Source: Candidatus Cloacimonadota bacterium (GTDB lineage: Bacteria; Cloacimonadota; Cloacimonadia; Cloacimonadales; Cloacimonadaceae). From it: a stretch of DNA of 64,000 bases. How positions within the stretch are numbered: the first letter of the stretch is position 1; the number at the start of each line of letters is the position of its first letter. The translations under genes and the position numbers were made by a program. The notes beneath the pieces were generated by a model, which was not told the origin of the DNA, did not search any database, and worked only from the letters and a program-made list of their open reading frames with translations. The DNA lies in assembly GCA_020532085.1 (NCBI GenBank), contig JAJBAV010000004.1:1-64000 (forward strand). Direction: 5' to 3'. This document shows, one piece after another, positions 30,026-37,631 of this stretch.

Positions 30026-31933
30026 TTATATCTTCACACCCAGCTTCAGGAAGAAGTTGATGCCCGGCCCCGGATAGCCGAATTCTGTCTCATAGTAGGT
30101 GTCGAGGATGTTTTCCAGGCCCAGCCGCACCGAGAAGCGCCTGAATTCCCGGGACAAGGCCAGATCGTGCAGCCAATAGGGATCCAGGGTGTGGTAAACT
30201 TCTGAGGCGTCCTGGCTGAAGCGGCTGCCGGCGTAGGTGCTGGATTGGCGCAGCTGCAGCTCCCAGGGGAGTGACCACTGCTGATGCAGGGAAGCCTGGT
30301 CGCGTGGAGTTTCCGTAAGCCGGTAAGGCTCTTCCGCCCGCCAGAAGAGGATGGCGCAGCCCAGTTCGCTTTGCCACCAGGGCAGGGGATTGAAAAGCAA
30401 CTGGTATTCCGCGCCCCAGGAACTGAGCTGATGGACGTTCTGGTATTGTTCCCCCACCCGGTCGATGAGGTCGCGCACAGCGTTGTAAAAAACGCCCAGC
30501 CGATTGTTCAGCAACACCTTTCCCAAGCGCAGATCCTGCCTGTGTTCCAGCTCGAATTTATGCGCGTGTTGGGGACGCAAATCCGGATTGCCGTTTTCTG
30601 CGGAGAAGAGCTGGCGCATGGTGGGAAAAGAGCTGTTCCGGCCCCAGGCCAGGGAGCTCACGCTCTGCGCGGACCAGTTGAAGGACAGGCTCGCGGATGG
30701 CTCGGCCTGGAGGCTGAGCGCGTGGTTCTGGTCGCTGTGATGGCTGGAAAGGCCCAGCCCGGCTGATAATCCGAGCAGGCCATGGGGACGGAATTTCCAC
30801 ATTGCGAAGGCGTTGTAGATGTTCAGCCAGTGCGGGGTCCAGTCAGGATAATTGCCGTTGTCCTTTCTGGTGCTGTGCATGGATTCGGCCCTCAGCCCCA
30901 GGTCCAGTGTCTGGCCCCCCAGGTCCCACTGCAGGCGGGGATTGAACCCAAGCGTAAAGTAGCGCATCTCGCTGTCCGTTGTCAGCTGTTGCTGGGCCAG
31001 GTCGTTGAACTGCTGATACCTGTCCTGCCCACCGTCATAATACAGGTGGGATGAGAGTTTGAAAAACTCGTTCAGCACCTCTTCATATTCCAGGGTGGCC
31101 CAGTGATGCATCCAATCCAGGTAGCGCCGCACATCCAGGGCGTAGATCGAAGAGGGGATCAGCTTTTCGGGCACATAGCTCAGGCCCGCGGAAAAGCCGG
31201 TTTGGCGAAAATCGGTGGGACTGAAGCCCAGCCGGGCCTGAACGTCATACTGGGTTTTGCCGCTGTGGTTGCGCACGAAACCGTTCTCGAAAGGGGTGGG
31301 AATGAAATCCCGCGGCAGCACGATTCCCGCGTTGTGTTCCCGCGCCAGGCTGAGGCGATAGCTGAAATCCTGGAAACCGCGGGCGGAGGAAAGGGTGAAG
31401 CGGTTGTTGTTGTTGCGTTTGGCCAGCGCTTCCAGCGTCAGCCAGCTGGAGTTGTCGGGGTCCCTGGTTACGATGTTCACCACCCCGCCCAGGGTGCCGG
31501 GCCCGAATACAGCCGAGCCTGGCCCTTTCACGATCTGGATCTCGCCAATGTCCTCCACGGCCATCTGGTGCAGGTCCACGTTGCCGAAATAACCACCGTT
31601 CAGAGGCCTTCCATCCACCATCACGCGCACTTCGTTTTTGCGGAAGCCCCGCAGCCGCAGATTGCTTTCGTCGCGCGAGCCACTGGTGTTGGTGAGCCCG
31701 GTTTGCCCCTGCAGTGCTTCATGGAGGTTCAGCGGGGCCGAGGAACGTTGGGCGGGGTCCAGCAGCTGCACCGCCCCGATCGCGTCTCCGGGTTTTCCGG
31801 CCACAACCCTCACCGTGCCAAGGTAATAGACCCTCTGGCCGAGGGTATCGGCGGGGGCTGTTGCCGGCTTGATCTCCGCCCGGGCCGAACAGGCCAGGCA
31901 GAGCAGCGACAGCCCCAGTAAAAACCGGCGCAA
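30026..31933 (-). CDS. TonB-dependent outer-membrane receptor
   Basis: The 635-residue product has a signal peptide (RRFLLGLSLLCLACSARA), a TonB-box-like segment near 35-45 (YYLGTVRVVAG), a plug domain (about 50-160: LRLRGFRKNEVRVMVDGRPLN, IQIVKGPGSAVFGPGTLGGVVN) and a beta-barrel that ends in aromatic strands (FFLKLGVKI). It opens with TTG at 31933, 4 bases after the stop of the lipoprotein gene, so translation is probably coupled. It imports a ligand across the outer membrane using TonB energy. The size is like that of BtuB- or siderophore-type receptors, but the sequence does not show the ligand. The paired lipoprotein is probably a surface or periplasmic partner. Confidence 0.9.
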   Translation of the reverse strand: MRRFLLGLSLLCLACSARAEIKPATAPADTLGQRVYYLGTVRVVAGKPGDAIGAVQLLDPAQRSSAPLNLHEALQGQTGLTNTSGSRDESNLRLRGFRKNEVRVMVDGRPLNGGYFGNVDLHQMAVEDIGEIQIVKGPGSAVFGPGTLGGVVNIVTRDPDNSSWLTLEALAKRNNNNRFTLSSARGFQDFSYRLSLAREHNAGIVLPRDFIPTPFENGFVRNHSGKTQYDVQARLGFSPTDFRQTGFSAGLSYVPEKLIPSSIYALDVRRYLDWMHHWATLEYEEVLNEFFKLSSHLYYDGGQDRYQQFNDLAQQQLTTDSEMRYFTLGFNPRLQWDLGGQTLDLGLRAESMHSTRKDNGNYPDWTPHWLNIYNAFAMWKFRPHGLLGLSAGLGLSSHHSDQNHALSLQAEPSASLSFNWSAQSVSSLAWGRNSSFPTMRQLFSAENGNPDLRPQHAHKFELEHRQDLRLGKVLLNNRLGVFYNAVRDLIDRVGEQYQNVHQLSSWGAEYQLLFNPLPWWQSELGCAILFWRAEEPYRLTETPRDQASLHQQWSLPWELQLRQSSTYAGSRFSQDASEVYHTLDPYWLHDLALSREFRRFSVRLGLENILDTYYETEFGYPGPGINFFLKLGVKI

Positions 31934-31937
31934 GGTT

Positions 31938-32750
31938 CTAACGGGTGGGCATCACCGTGCTGGTGTAGCCGCTCAGGTCCGTGGGAATGTTGAAGACCAG
32001 GTCCGCCCCGGCCTGCGGGGTCAGTTCGAAGGTGTGGTTTTGGGCGGTGGCGCTGCCGTAAACTTCCATCCGGGCGAGTTTTTTGAATTTTTTCACGCTG
32101 CCGGGCAGGTCGTCGTTGAAAGTGGGAAAAGTGGTGACCTCGGATCCCAGGAAGTAATAGCCGTCCGCGATCAGTTCCGGAGGATAGGTTTTGCTGTAGC
32201 CGTCGGCGGCGAACAGCGCCAGCGAATCGTAGGCCGCGATGCCCTGCAGCAGGTCGCTCAGCTTGATGGCGGTTTCCTGCCCGCCGTCCCAGTTTGCCAC
32301 CTGATGGGTGGGCAGGGCCCCCAGTTCAGCCGTTTTGCTGCCGCTCACGCCGGTGCTGATGTCCACCTTCCGGTAAAGCCTGAACAGGCCCGCGTCGCGC
32401 ACCTTGAAGGCTCCGGGCAGGCTGGCGCTGGGGAACCAGGTGCGGTGATCGTCGCTGGGAACGAAATATCCGCCGGCAAAGGTTTCCCAGGGCAGGTCAT
32501 ACCCGGCGTTGTCGCTGTCGCGGGGACTGTAACCATCCACTCCGCTCACGATCTCGTAGGCGAACAGAGTCCGGAATTCTTCATCCGGCTCGGCTTCCGG
32601 GTCAACCGCGACCCGCACGCTGTCTGCGGGGATGAACTGGTCCAGGCTGTAGCCCAGCACATCCTCGCCGGTGGGCGGATCGTCCTCGCTGCAGGCCGCG
32701 AGGCCAAAAAGCAGCGCCAATAACAATGTCAAGTAGGTCAGCTTCTTCAT
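31938..32750 (-). CDS. Lipoprotein partner of the TonB receptor
   Basis: The 270-residue product has a type II signal (MKKLTYLTLLLALLFGLAAC, lipobox LAAC) with AAGGAGG before the ATG. Two segments resemble each other: FAYEIVSGVDGYSPRDSD and ALFAADGYSKTYPPELI. AADGYS followed by a PPEL-type stretch recalls the molybdopterin-binding fold of sulfite-oxidase-like proteins, but the ligand Cys is absent, so I take it only as a fold hint. It is the first gene of an operon with the TonB receptor and has a long structured leader. Likely role: ligand capture or presentation for the receptor. Ligand unknown. Confidence 0.75.
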   Translation of the reverse strand: MKKLTYLTLLLALLFGLAACSEDDPPTGEDVLGYSLDQFIPADSVRVAVDPEAEPDEEFRTLFAYEIVSGVDGYSPRDSDNAGYDLPWETFAGGYFVPSDDHRTWFPSASLPGAFKVRDAGLFRLYRKVDISTGVSGSKTAELGALPTHQVANWDGGQETAIKLSDLLQGIAAYDSLALFAADGYSKTYPPELIADGYYFLGSEVTTFPTFNDDLPGSVKKFKKLARMEVYGSATAQNHTFELTPQAGADLVFNIPTDLSGYTSTVMPTR

Positions 32751-32889
32751 TTTTCCTCCTTAAAGCTGCTCAAGAGGGGAGACGCTTTTCCGCTCTCCCG
32801 CCTTTCCAAAAGGGAGGCAGGGCCGTTTCCAGCCATACCCTGTCGGTGTTTGCTCTTGCCTGAACAGGTTTAGACACAAACACTCGGCG
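32751..32889 (-). promoter_or_regulatory. Structured leader of the lipoprotein/TonB operon, riboswitch-like
   Basis: The transcript would start near 32889. GTGTTTG (32883-32877) pairs with CAAACAC (32852-32846), enclosing a small CCTG/CAGG stem. Nearer the gene, one strand (32795-32799) can pair either with 32812-32816 (CTCCC/GGGAG) or with 32777-32781 as part of a 6-bp GGGAGA/TCTCCC stem, so the two folds exclude each other shortly before the ribosome binding site. I do not see the consensus of cobalamin, TPP, SAM or c-di-GMP riboswitches. Confidence 0.35.
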
Positions 32890-32896
32890 TGGTTTC

Positions 32897-32925
32897 CAAG
32901 AACTCGCCGGCCCCTTTTTCGTCAA
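32897..32925 (-). promoter_or_regulatory. Probable promoter of the lipoprotein/TonB operon
   Basis: TTGACG (32925-32920), 17 bases, TTCTTG (32902-32897). The arrangement is the same as that of the retron promoter. Confidence 0.45.
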
Positions 32926-32950
32926 GCTGATTTCGGAGTTTCCCCTGCCG

Positions 32951-33039
32951 GCCCCCAATATCAATACGGTATCAATACGGAATCAATACGGATTTCATCC
33001 GTAATGATTCCGTATTGATACCGTATTGATATTGGGGGC
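32951..33039. repeat. Interspersed palindromic element, copy 2
   Basis: GCCCCCAATATC (32951-32962) to GATATTGGGGGC (33028-33039) is the same element as at 5531, with all internal units identical and the inner stem perfect (TACGGAT / ATCCGTA). Only the outer flank (CCCCC instead of CTCCC) differs. It sits between two minus-strand genes. Confidence 0.92.
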
Positions 33040-33048
33040 GAAAGGGGG

Positions 33049-33636
33049 TCAGGCCTGCTTTTTAGCCAGAAAGTGGGAAGCGGTGAAGAGGATGGCGCAA
33101 AGAAGGGGGATGCCGAAGAAAACGGTCAAAGCCATCCAGTCCCGTTCATACAGCCCGAAGAAGAGGGCCATGGCCACGCCCAGGGCCAGGGCGTACCAGC
33201 GTTCAAATTCCACCTGGTCCTGTTTCAGCGCCATCACGCGGGCCAGGGCCTCATAGCAGTAGGCCAGGTCCCAATCCGTGGGCTGGATCTCGTCTTGGAG
33301 GCGCAGAATATTGTTGGCGTGGTAAAGCGCGGCTTCCGGATGTTCCAGCAGGGTATAGACGTGGCAGATCATCCATTCCCCGCGCAGGATGTTGATGGGC
33401 TGGCCGATCTGGCGCCAGTGCCAAAGCGAGGCGTGGGCCTGGTTGATGAGGGTGTTTTCCTCCTCCGGGCTGCGGTCCTGCTTCATCAGGAGGTCCCAGC
33501 TCTGGTTGAAGAGGTCTGCGGCAAGCTGTTGATGAATGTCTTTCATGCTGAGCTCCTTGGTGTCGGCGTTTTGGGCTACGAGGCCCCCGATCAGAAGCAG
33601 GGCCATGCCCAGGACGATCGCTATATGTTTGCTCAT
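33049..33636 (-). CDS. Membrane protein with helical repeat-like domain, unknown function
   Basis: The 195-residue product has an N-terminal signal or anchor (MSKHIAIVLGMALLLIGGLVAQ), a helical, TPR-like middle (about 30-140, QAHASLWHWRQIGQPINILRG; EALARVMALKQDQ) and two closely spaced TM helices at about 147-190 (YALALGVAMALFFGLY; LTVFFGIPLLCAILFTASHF). GGGAG lies 8 bases before the ATG. It follows nifJ but is separated from it by a strong terminator, so it needs its own promoter, which I could not identify. Palindromic element copy 2 begins 10 bases after its stop. Confidence 0.75.
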   Translation of the reverse strand: MSKHIAIVLGMALLLIGGLVAQNADTKELSMKDIHQQLAADLFNQSWDLLMKQDRSPEEENTLINQAHASLWHWRQIGQPINILRGEWMICHVYTLLEHPEAALYHANNILRLQDEIQPTDWDLAYCYEALARVMALKQDQVEFERWYALALGVAMALFFGLYERDWMALTVFFGIPLLCAILFTASHFLAKKQA

Positions 33637-33687
33637 GGTTTGTACTCCCGGGAACCAAGCTGAGCTTCAGCCTCAAAAAGGGCAATG

Positions 33688-33718
33688 AAAAAAAACCGGC
33701 GGAAGTGGTTTCCGCCGG
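33688..33718 (-). terminator. Rho-independent terminator of nifJ
   Basis: On the minus strand CCGGCGGAA (33718-33710) pairs with TTCCGCCGG (33704-33696) and is followed by eight T (33695-33688). It lies 25 bases past the nifJ stop. Confidence 0.92.
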
Positions 33719-33742
33719 CCATGTCCTTATCTGGTGAGGTGT

Positions 33743-36700
33743 TTATCCCTCGGTGAGTTTTTTGTACTGGAGGTATCTTTCCTTGAAGAAATCCCCGACC
33801 TCGGTCTGGAATCTATCGGAGCGCTCGGGGAAGATATCGTGCAGCGCGGCGTAGCGGCGTTCGCCCTTGAGAAATTCCTGCACCGGCAGGGTGGGTTCCT
33901 TGCTGTCGAGGGTGAGGGGATGCTTGCCGCTGGCCACGTTGAGCGGATTGTAGCGGTAGAGCAGCCAGTAACCGGTGTCCACGGCCAGTTTCTGGCGTTT
34001 CTGGCTCATCGACATGTCGATGCCGTGATTGATGCAGGGGGCATAGGCAATGATGATCGAAGGGCCGGGATAGGCTTCGGCCTCGAGGATGGCGTTCAGG
34101 GCCTGGGCTTTGTTCGCGCCCATGGCGATGGCGGCCACATAGACGTAGCCGTAGCTCATCATCATCATGCCGAGGTCTTTTTTGTTGGTGTTCTTGCCGG
34201 CCTCGGCGAAGCGGGCAATAGAGCCCAGGGGCGTGGATTTTGAGGCCTGGCCGCCGGTGTTGGAATAGACCTCGGTGTCCAGAACGAAGATGTTCACGTT
34301 CTGGTTCGAGGCCATCACATGATCGAGCCCGCCGTAGCCGATGTCGTAGGCCCAGCCGTCACCACCGATCGCCCACACGGAGCGTTCCACAAGGTAGTCC
34401 TGCAGTTCGGAGACCTGTTTCAGCATGGGTTTGCAGCCTTCGCAAGCCTTGTCCAGCGCGGCCGGCAGCAGGGCTTTGATCTTGTCCGCGTTGCCCTTGG
34501 CAGCGGCGTCCACGTCCGCCCAGTGTTCCAGGGCGTAGCCGAAAGCCTCTTTCAGGGCGGGATCGATGGCTTTTTCACGCAGCTGTTCCAGATAGTGGCG
34601 CAGCAGCTTGCGGTGGGAATTCACGGCCAGGCGCATGCCAAAGCCGTATTCGGCGTTGTCCTCAAAGAGGCTGTTCGCCCAAGCGGGGCCTTTTCCATCC
34701 TTGTTTTTGGCATAGGGGATGGTGGGGAAGGTGCCGCCCCAGATGGAGGAGCAGCCGGTGGCGTTGGCAATGATCATGCGGTCGCCGAAAAGCTGGGTGA
34801 GCAGCTTGATGTAGGGGGTTTCGCCGCAGCCCGCGCAGGCGCCGGAGAATTCCAGCAGGGGTTGTTTGAACTGCGAGCCCTTGACGTTGGTTTCCTTGAA
34901 GGTGGCCAGCACGTCGGAGGGCAGGGCGTCGAAATATTCATAGTTGGCCTGTTCGCCGGCGGCGCGTTCGTCCTCGATGGGGCGCATTTCCAAAGCGGCT
35001 TTGGGGCATTCGTTCACGCAGACGCGGCAGCTCTGGCAGTCGTCGATATAGATCTGAACCTTGTACTGGTAGCCTTCGGCGCCGGTGGCCTTGAGGGTTT
35101 TGAAGCTGGCCGGAGCGCCGGCGAGATCTTCATCCTTGGCCAGTTTGGCGCGGATGGCGGCGTGGGGGCACACGAAGGAACACTGGTTGCACTGGATGCA
35201 GTTTTCAGCTATCCAATGCGGCACGGCGGGGGCGACGCGGCGTTTTTCCAGTTTGGCGGTGCCGCTGGGCACATAGCCATCGATGGGCATCTGGGAAACC
35301 TTGATCTGGTCGCCCTCTTCGCGCATGATGGGTTCGATCACGCCAGTGGTGAAGGCGTCCGAGCCGTCCGGGACCAGTTTTTTCTGCGGAGTGCACTGGT
35401 CCGGAATGGTGGCGGGGATCTCCACTTCCTTGAGGGCTTCGTTCACGTGGTCGATGGCGTTGAGGTTCATCTGCACCACTTCCTCGCCCTTGCGGCCGTA
35501 GGTCTTTTTCACGGATTCCTTGATCAGCTGGATGGCCTCGCCGCGCTCCAGGATGCCGGAGATGAGGAAAAAGGCCGTCTGCATCACGGTGTTCACGCGT
35601 CCGCCAAGTCCCACCGCTTCGGCGATCTTGAGGCCGTCGATGTTGTAGAACTTGATCTTGCGGTCGATGATGGTCTGCTGCATTTCACAGGTGAGGTGGT
35701 TGAAGGCTTCGTCGCGGTCCCAATTTGAATTGAGGAGGAAAACGCCGTTTTCCTTGATGCCGCCCAGGAGGTCGAACCGGCCGATGAAAGCCTGGTTGTG
35801 GCAGGCCACAAAGTCTTCCTTGGTTACGAAGTACTGGCTCTGGATGGGCTGTTTGCCGAAGCGGAGATGGCTGCGGGTGATGCCGCCGCTCTTTTTGGAA
35901 TCATACTGGAAATAGCCCTGCACATAGAGGTCGGTGTGGTCGCCGATGATCTTGATGCTGTTCTTGTTGGCGCCCACGGTGCCGTCGGAGCCAAGGCCCC
36001 AGAACTTGCAGTTGATGGTTCCCTCGGGGCTGGGGTCGATGTATTCGTCCAGCGGCAGGCTGAGCTTCGTCACGTCGTCCTCGATGCCCACCGTGAAGCC
36101 GTGGAAGCCTTTGGCCATCAGATGTTTATAGACGGCCAGAACCATCGTGGGGGTGAAATCCTTGCTGGAAAGGCCGTAGCGGCCGCCGATGATGAAGAGG
36201 CCGGGGCGGTCCTTGAGGGCGGAAACCACGTCCAGATAGAGCGGTTCACCGATCGAGCCGGGTTCCTTGGTGCGGTCGAGCACGGCCACGTTCTTCACGC
36301 TGGCCGGCAGAACGCTGAGAAAATGCTCCACGCTGAAGGGACGGTACACGCGGACCTTGACCAGGCCCAGCTTCATGCCGCGCTTCGCGTTCAGATGGTT
36401 GATGGTCTCTTCGATAGCTTCGCAGCCGCTGCCCATGGCCACGATCACGTGTTCAGCCTCGGGATGGCCGACGTAGTCGAAAAGTTTGTAGGCGCGGCCG
36501 ATCTTCGCGGCCACTTCTTCCATGGTGGCGGCGATGGTGGCGGGGGCATCCATATACTGCTGGTTGGTGGTTTCCCGGCCTTGGAAATAAACGTCCGGGG
36601 CCTGCTGGCCGACCTTCACCCGGGGATTCTCAGGGTTCAGCGCGCGCAGGCGGAAAGCTTCCACCAGAGCGGGATCGTTGAGCTCGGCCATGGTCTCGTA

Positions 36701-37264
36701 ATCGATCACATCGACCTTTTGCAGTTCGTGAGAGGTGCGGAAGCCGTCGAAGAAGACCAGGAAGGGGATGGAGGTCTTCATCGTGGCCAACTGCGCCACC
36801 ACACCGAGGTCCATCACTTCCTGCACGCTGTTGGCGGCGATCAGCGCCCAGCCTGTGTTGCGGGCACTCATCACGTCCGAATGGTCACCAAAAATGGAGA
36901 GGGACTGCGCGGCGAGGGAACGCGCGGTGACGTAGAATACTGTGGGCAGCATTTCGCCGGCTATTTTGTGCATGTTCGGCAGCATCAGCATCAGGCCCTG
37001 GGAGGCGGTGAACGTGGTGGTGACGGCACCGGCGGAAAGCGCTCCGTGCACCGCTCCGGCGGCACCGGCTTCGGATTGAAGTTCGACCACGTCGACCGTG
37101 GTGCCGTTGATGTTTTTGCGGCCGTCCGCGGCCCAGGCGTCGGCAAGCTCACCCATCGTGGAAGACGGGGTGATCGGGTAGATGGCAGCCACTTCGGCGA
37201 ACGCGTAGGCCACGTGCGCCGCGGCGGTGTTGCCGTCCATGGTGGCTTTGATATTCTTGGCCAT
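33743..37264 (-). CDS. nifJ: Pyruvate:ferredoxin (flavodoxin) oxidoreductase
   Basis: The 1173-residue single-chain enzyme oxidatively decarboxylates pyruvate to acetyl-CoA and CO2 and reduces ferredoxin. All domains are present in order: the pyruvate-site domain I (AEVAAIYPITPSSTMGELAD), domain III, two [4Fe-4S] clusters (CIQCNQCSFVCP and CQSCRVCVNECP, about 690-760) and the TPP domain (SGACAGCGETPY, GCSSIWGGTFP, GDGWAYDIGYGGLDH, YSNTGGQ). Length and order match homodimeric PFORs. AAGGAG precedes the ATG. A TTGACA box at 37345-37340 is the best promoter candidate but lacks a clear -10. This is the core fermentative reaction of anaerobes and the best metabolic marker in the window. Confidence 0.98.
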   Translation of the reverse strand: MAKNIKATMDGNTAAAHVAYAFAEVAAIYPITPSSTMGELADAWAADGRKNINGTTVDVVELQSEAGAAGAVHGALSAGAVTTTFTASQGLMLMLPNMHKIAGEMLPTVFYVTARSLAAQSLSIFGDHSDVMSARNTGWALIAANSVQEVMDLGVVAQLATMKTSIPFLVFFDGFRTSHELQKVDVIDYETMAELNDPALVEAFRLRALNPENPRVKVGQQAPDVYFQGRETTNQQYMDAPATIAATMEEVAAKIGRAYKLFDYVGHPEAEHVIVAMGSGCEAIEETINHLNAKRGMKLGLVKVRVYRPFSVEHFLSVLPASVKNVAVLDRTKEPGSIGEPLYLDVVSALKDRPGLFIIGGRYGLSSKDFTPTMVLAVYKHLMAKGFHGFTVGIEDDVTKLSLPLDEYIDPSPEGTINCKFWGLGSDGTVGANKNSIKIIGDHTDLYVQGYFQYDSKKSGGITRSHLRFGKQPIQSQYFVTKEDFVACHNQAFIGRFDLLGGIKENGVFLLNSNWDRDEAFNHLTCEMQQTIIDRKIKFYNIDGLKIAEAVGLGGRVNTVMQTAFFLISGILERGEAIQLIKESVKKTYGRKGEEVVQMNLNAIDHVNEALKEVEIPATIPDQCTPQKKLVPDGSDAFTTGVIEPIMREEGDQIKVSQMPIDGYVPSGTAKLEKRRVAPAVPHWIAENCIQCNQCSFVCPHAAIRAKLAKDEDLAGAPASFKTLKATGAEGYQYKVQIYIDDCQSCRVCVNECPKAALEMRPIEDERAAGEQANYEYFDALPSDVLATFKETNVKGSQFKQPLLEFSGACAGCGETPYIKLLTQLFGDRMIIANATGCSSIWGGTFPTIPYAKNKDGKGPAWANSLFEDNAEYGFGMRLAVNSHRKLLRHYLEQLREKAIDPALKEAFGYALEHWADVDAAAKGNADKIKALLPAALDKACEGCKPMLKQVSELQDYLVERSVWAIGGDGWAYDIGYGGLDHVMASNQNVNIFVLDTEVYSNTGGQASKSTPLGSIARFAEAGKNTNKKDLGMMMMSYGYVYVAAIAMGANKAQALNAILEAEAYPGPSIIIAYAPCINHGIDMSMSQKRQKLAVDTGYWLLYRYNPLNVASGKHPLTLDSKEPTLPVQEFLKGERRYAALHDIFPERSDRFQTEVGDFFKERYLQYKKLTEG

Positions 37265-37536
37265 GGATAATACTCCTTATCTATCTGTTTTTATATTTAA
37301 TTAGCTGTGTATGAACCCTAGTTTTCGGAGGCAGGTTTGTGTCAATCTATTTCACTTGGGAGGCTTGGTCGCGGTGGCGCCGAGGCACGGAGTTTTTGAG
37401 TTTTAGCGTGGCGCAGCAGCAGAGTTTTTTATTGTTCGCAGAAGCCCTGCGGTGTTGACATTGAAGGAACGGCGTATTCGGCGTTGGGTGGGAAACCCCG
37501 GAGTGACAGGCAACAGATTATCATCATCCCCGGCTC

Positions 37537-37568
37537 AATCCGTTAATCCGTGCAATCCGTTAATCCGT
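37537..37568. repeat. Four AATCCGT heptamers in tandem
   Basis: AATCCGT is repeated at 37537, 37545, 37554 and 37562. A related tract lies at 330-363. In the rest of the 37265-37631 gap I see only the TTGACA box of nifJ at 37340-37345. Confidence 0.7.
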
Positions 37569-37631
37569 ATTGAATTACGAATACTCAGTTCCTGAGTTTT
37601 CGGGATCACGGTCTTGATACGGACTCTTGCC

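Noticed and set aside
32751-32889. Cobalamin riboswitch ahead of the TonB receptor
   Set aside because: Expected from context, but the B12-box and the conserved core of the cobalamin class are not present on the transcribed strand.
34319-35728. Plus-strand frames of 469 and 490 codons opposite nifJ (also 35798-37270)
   Set aside because: Antisense shadows of a well-conserved gene, with biased composition and no recognisable domain.
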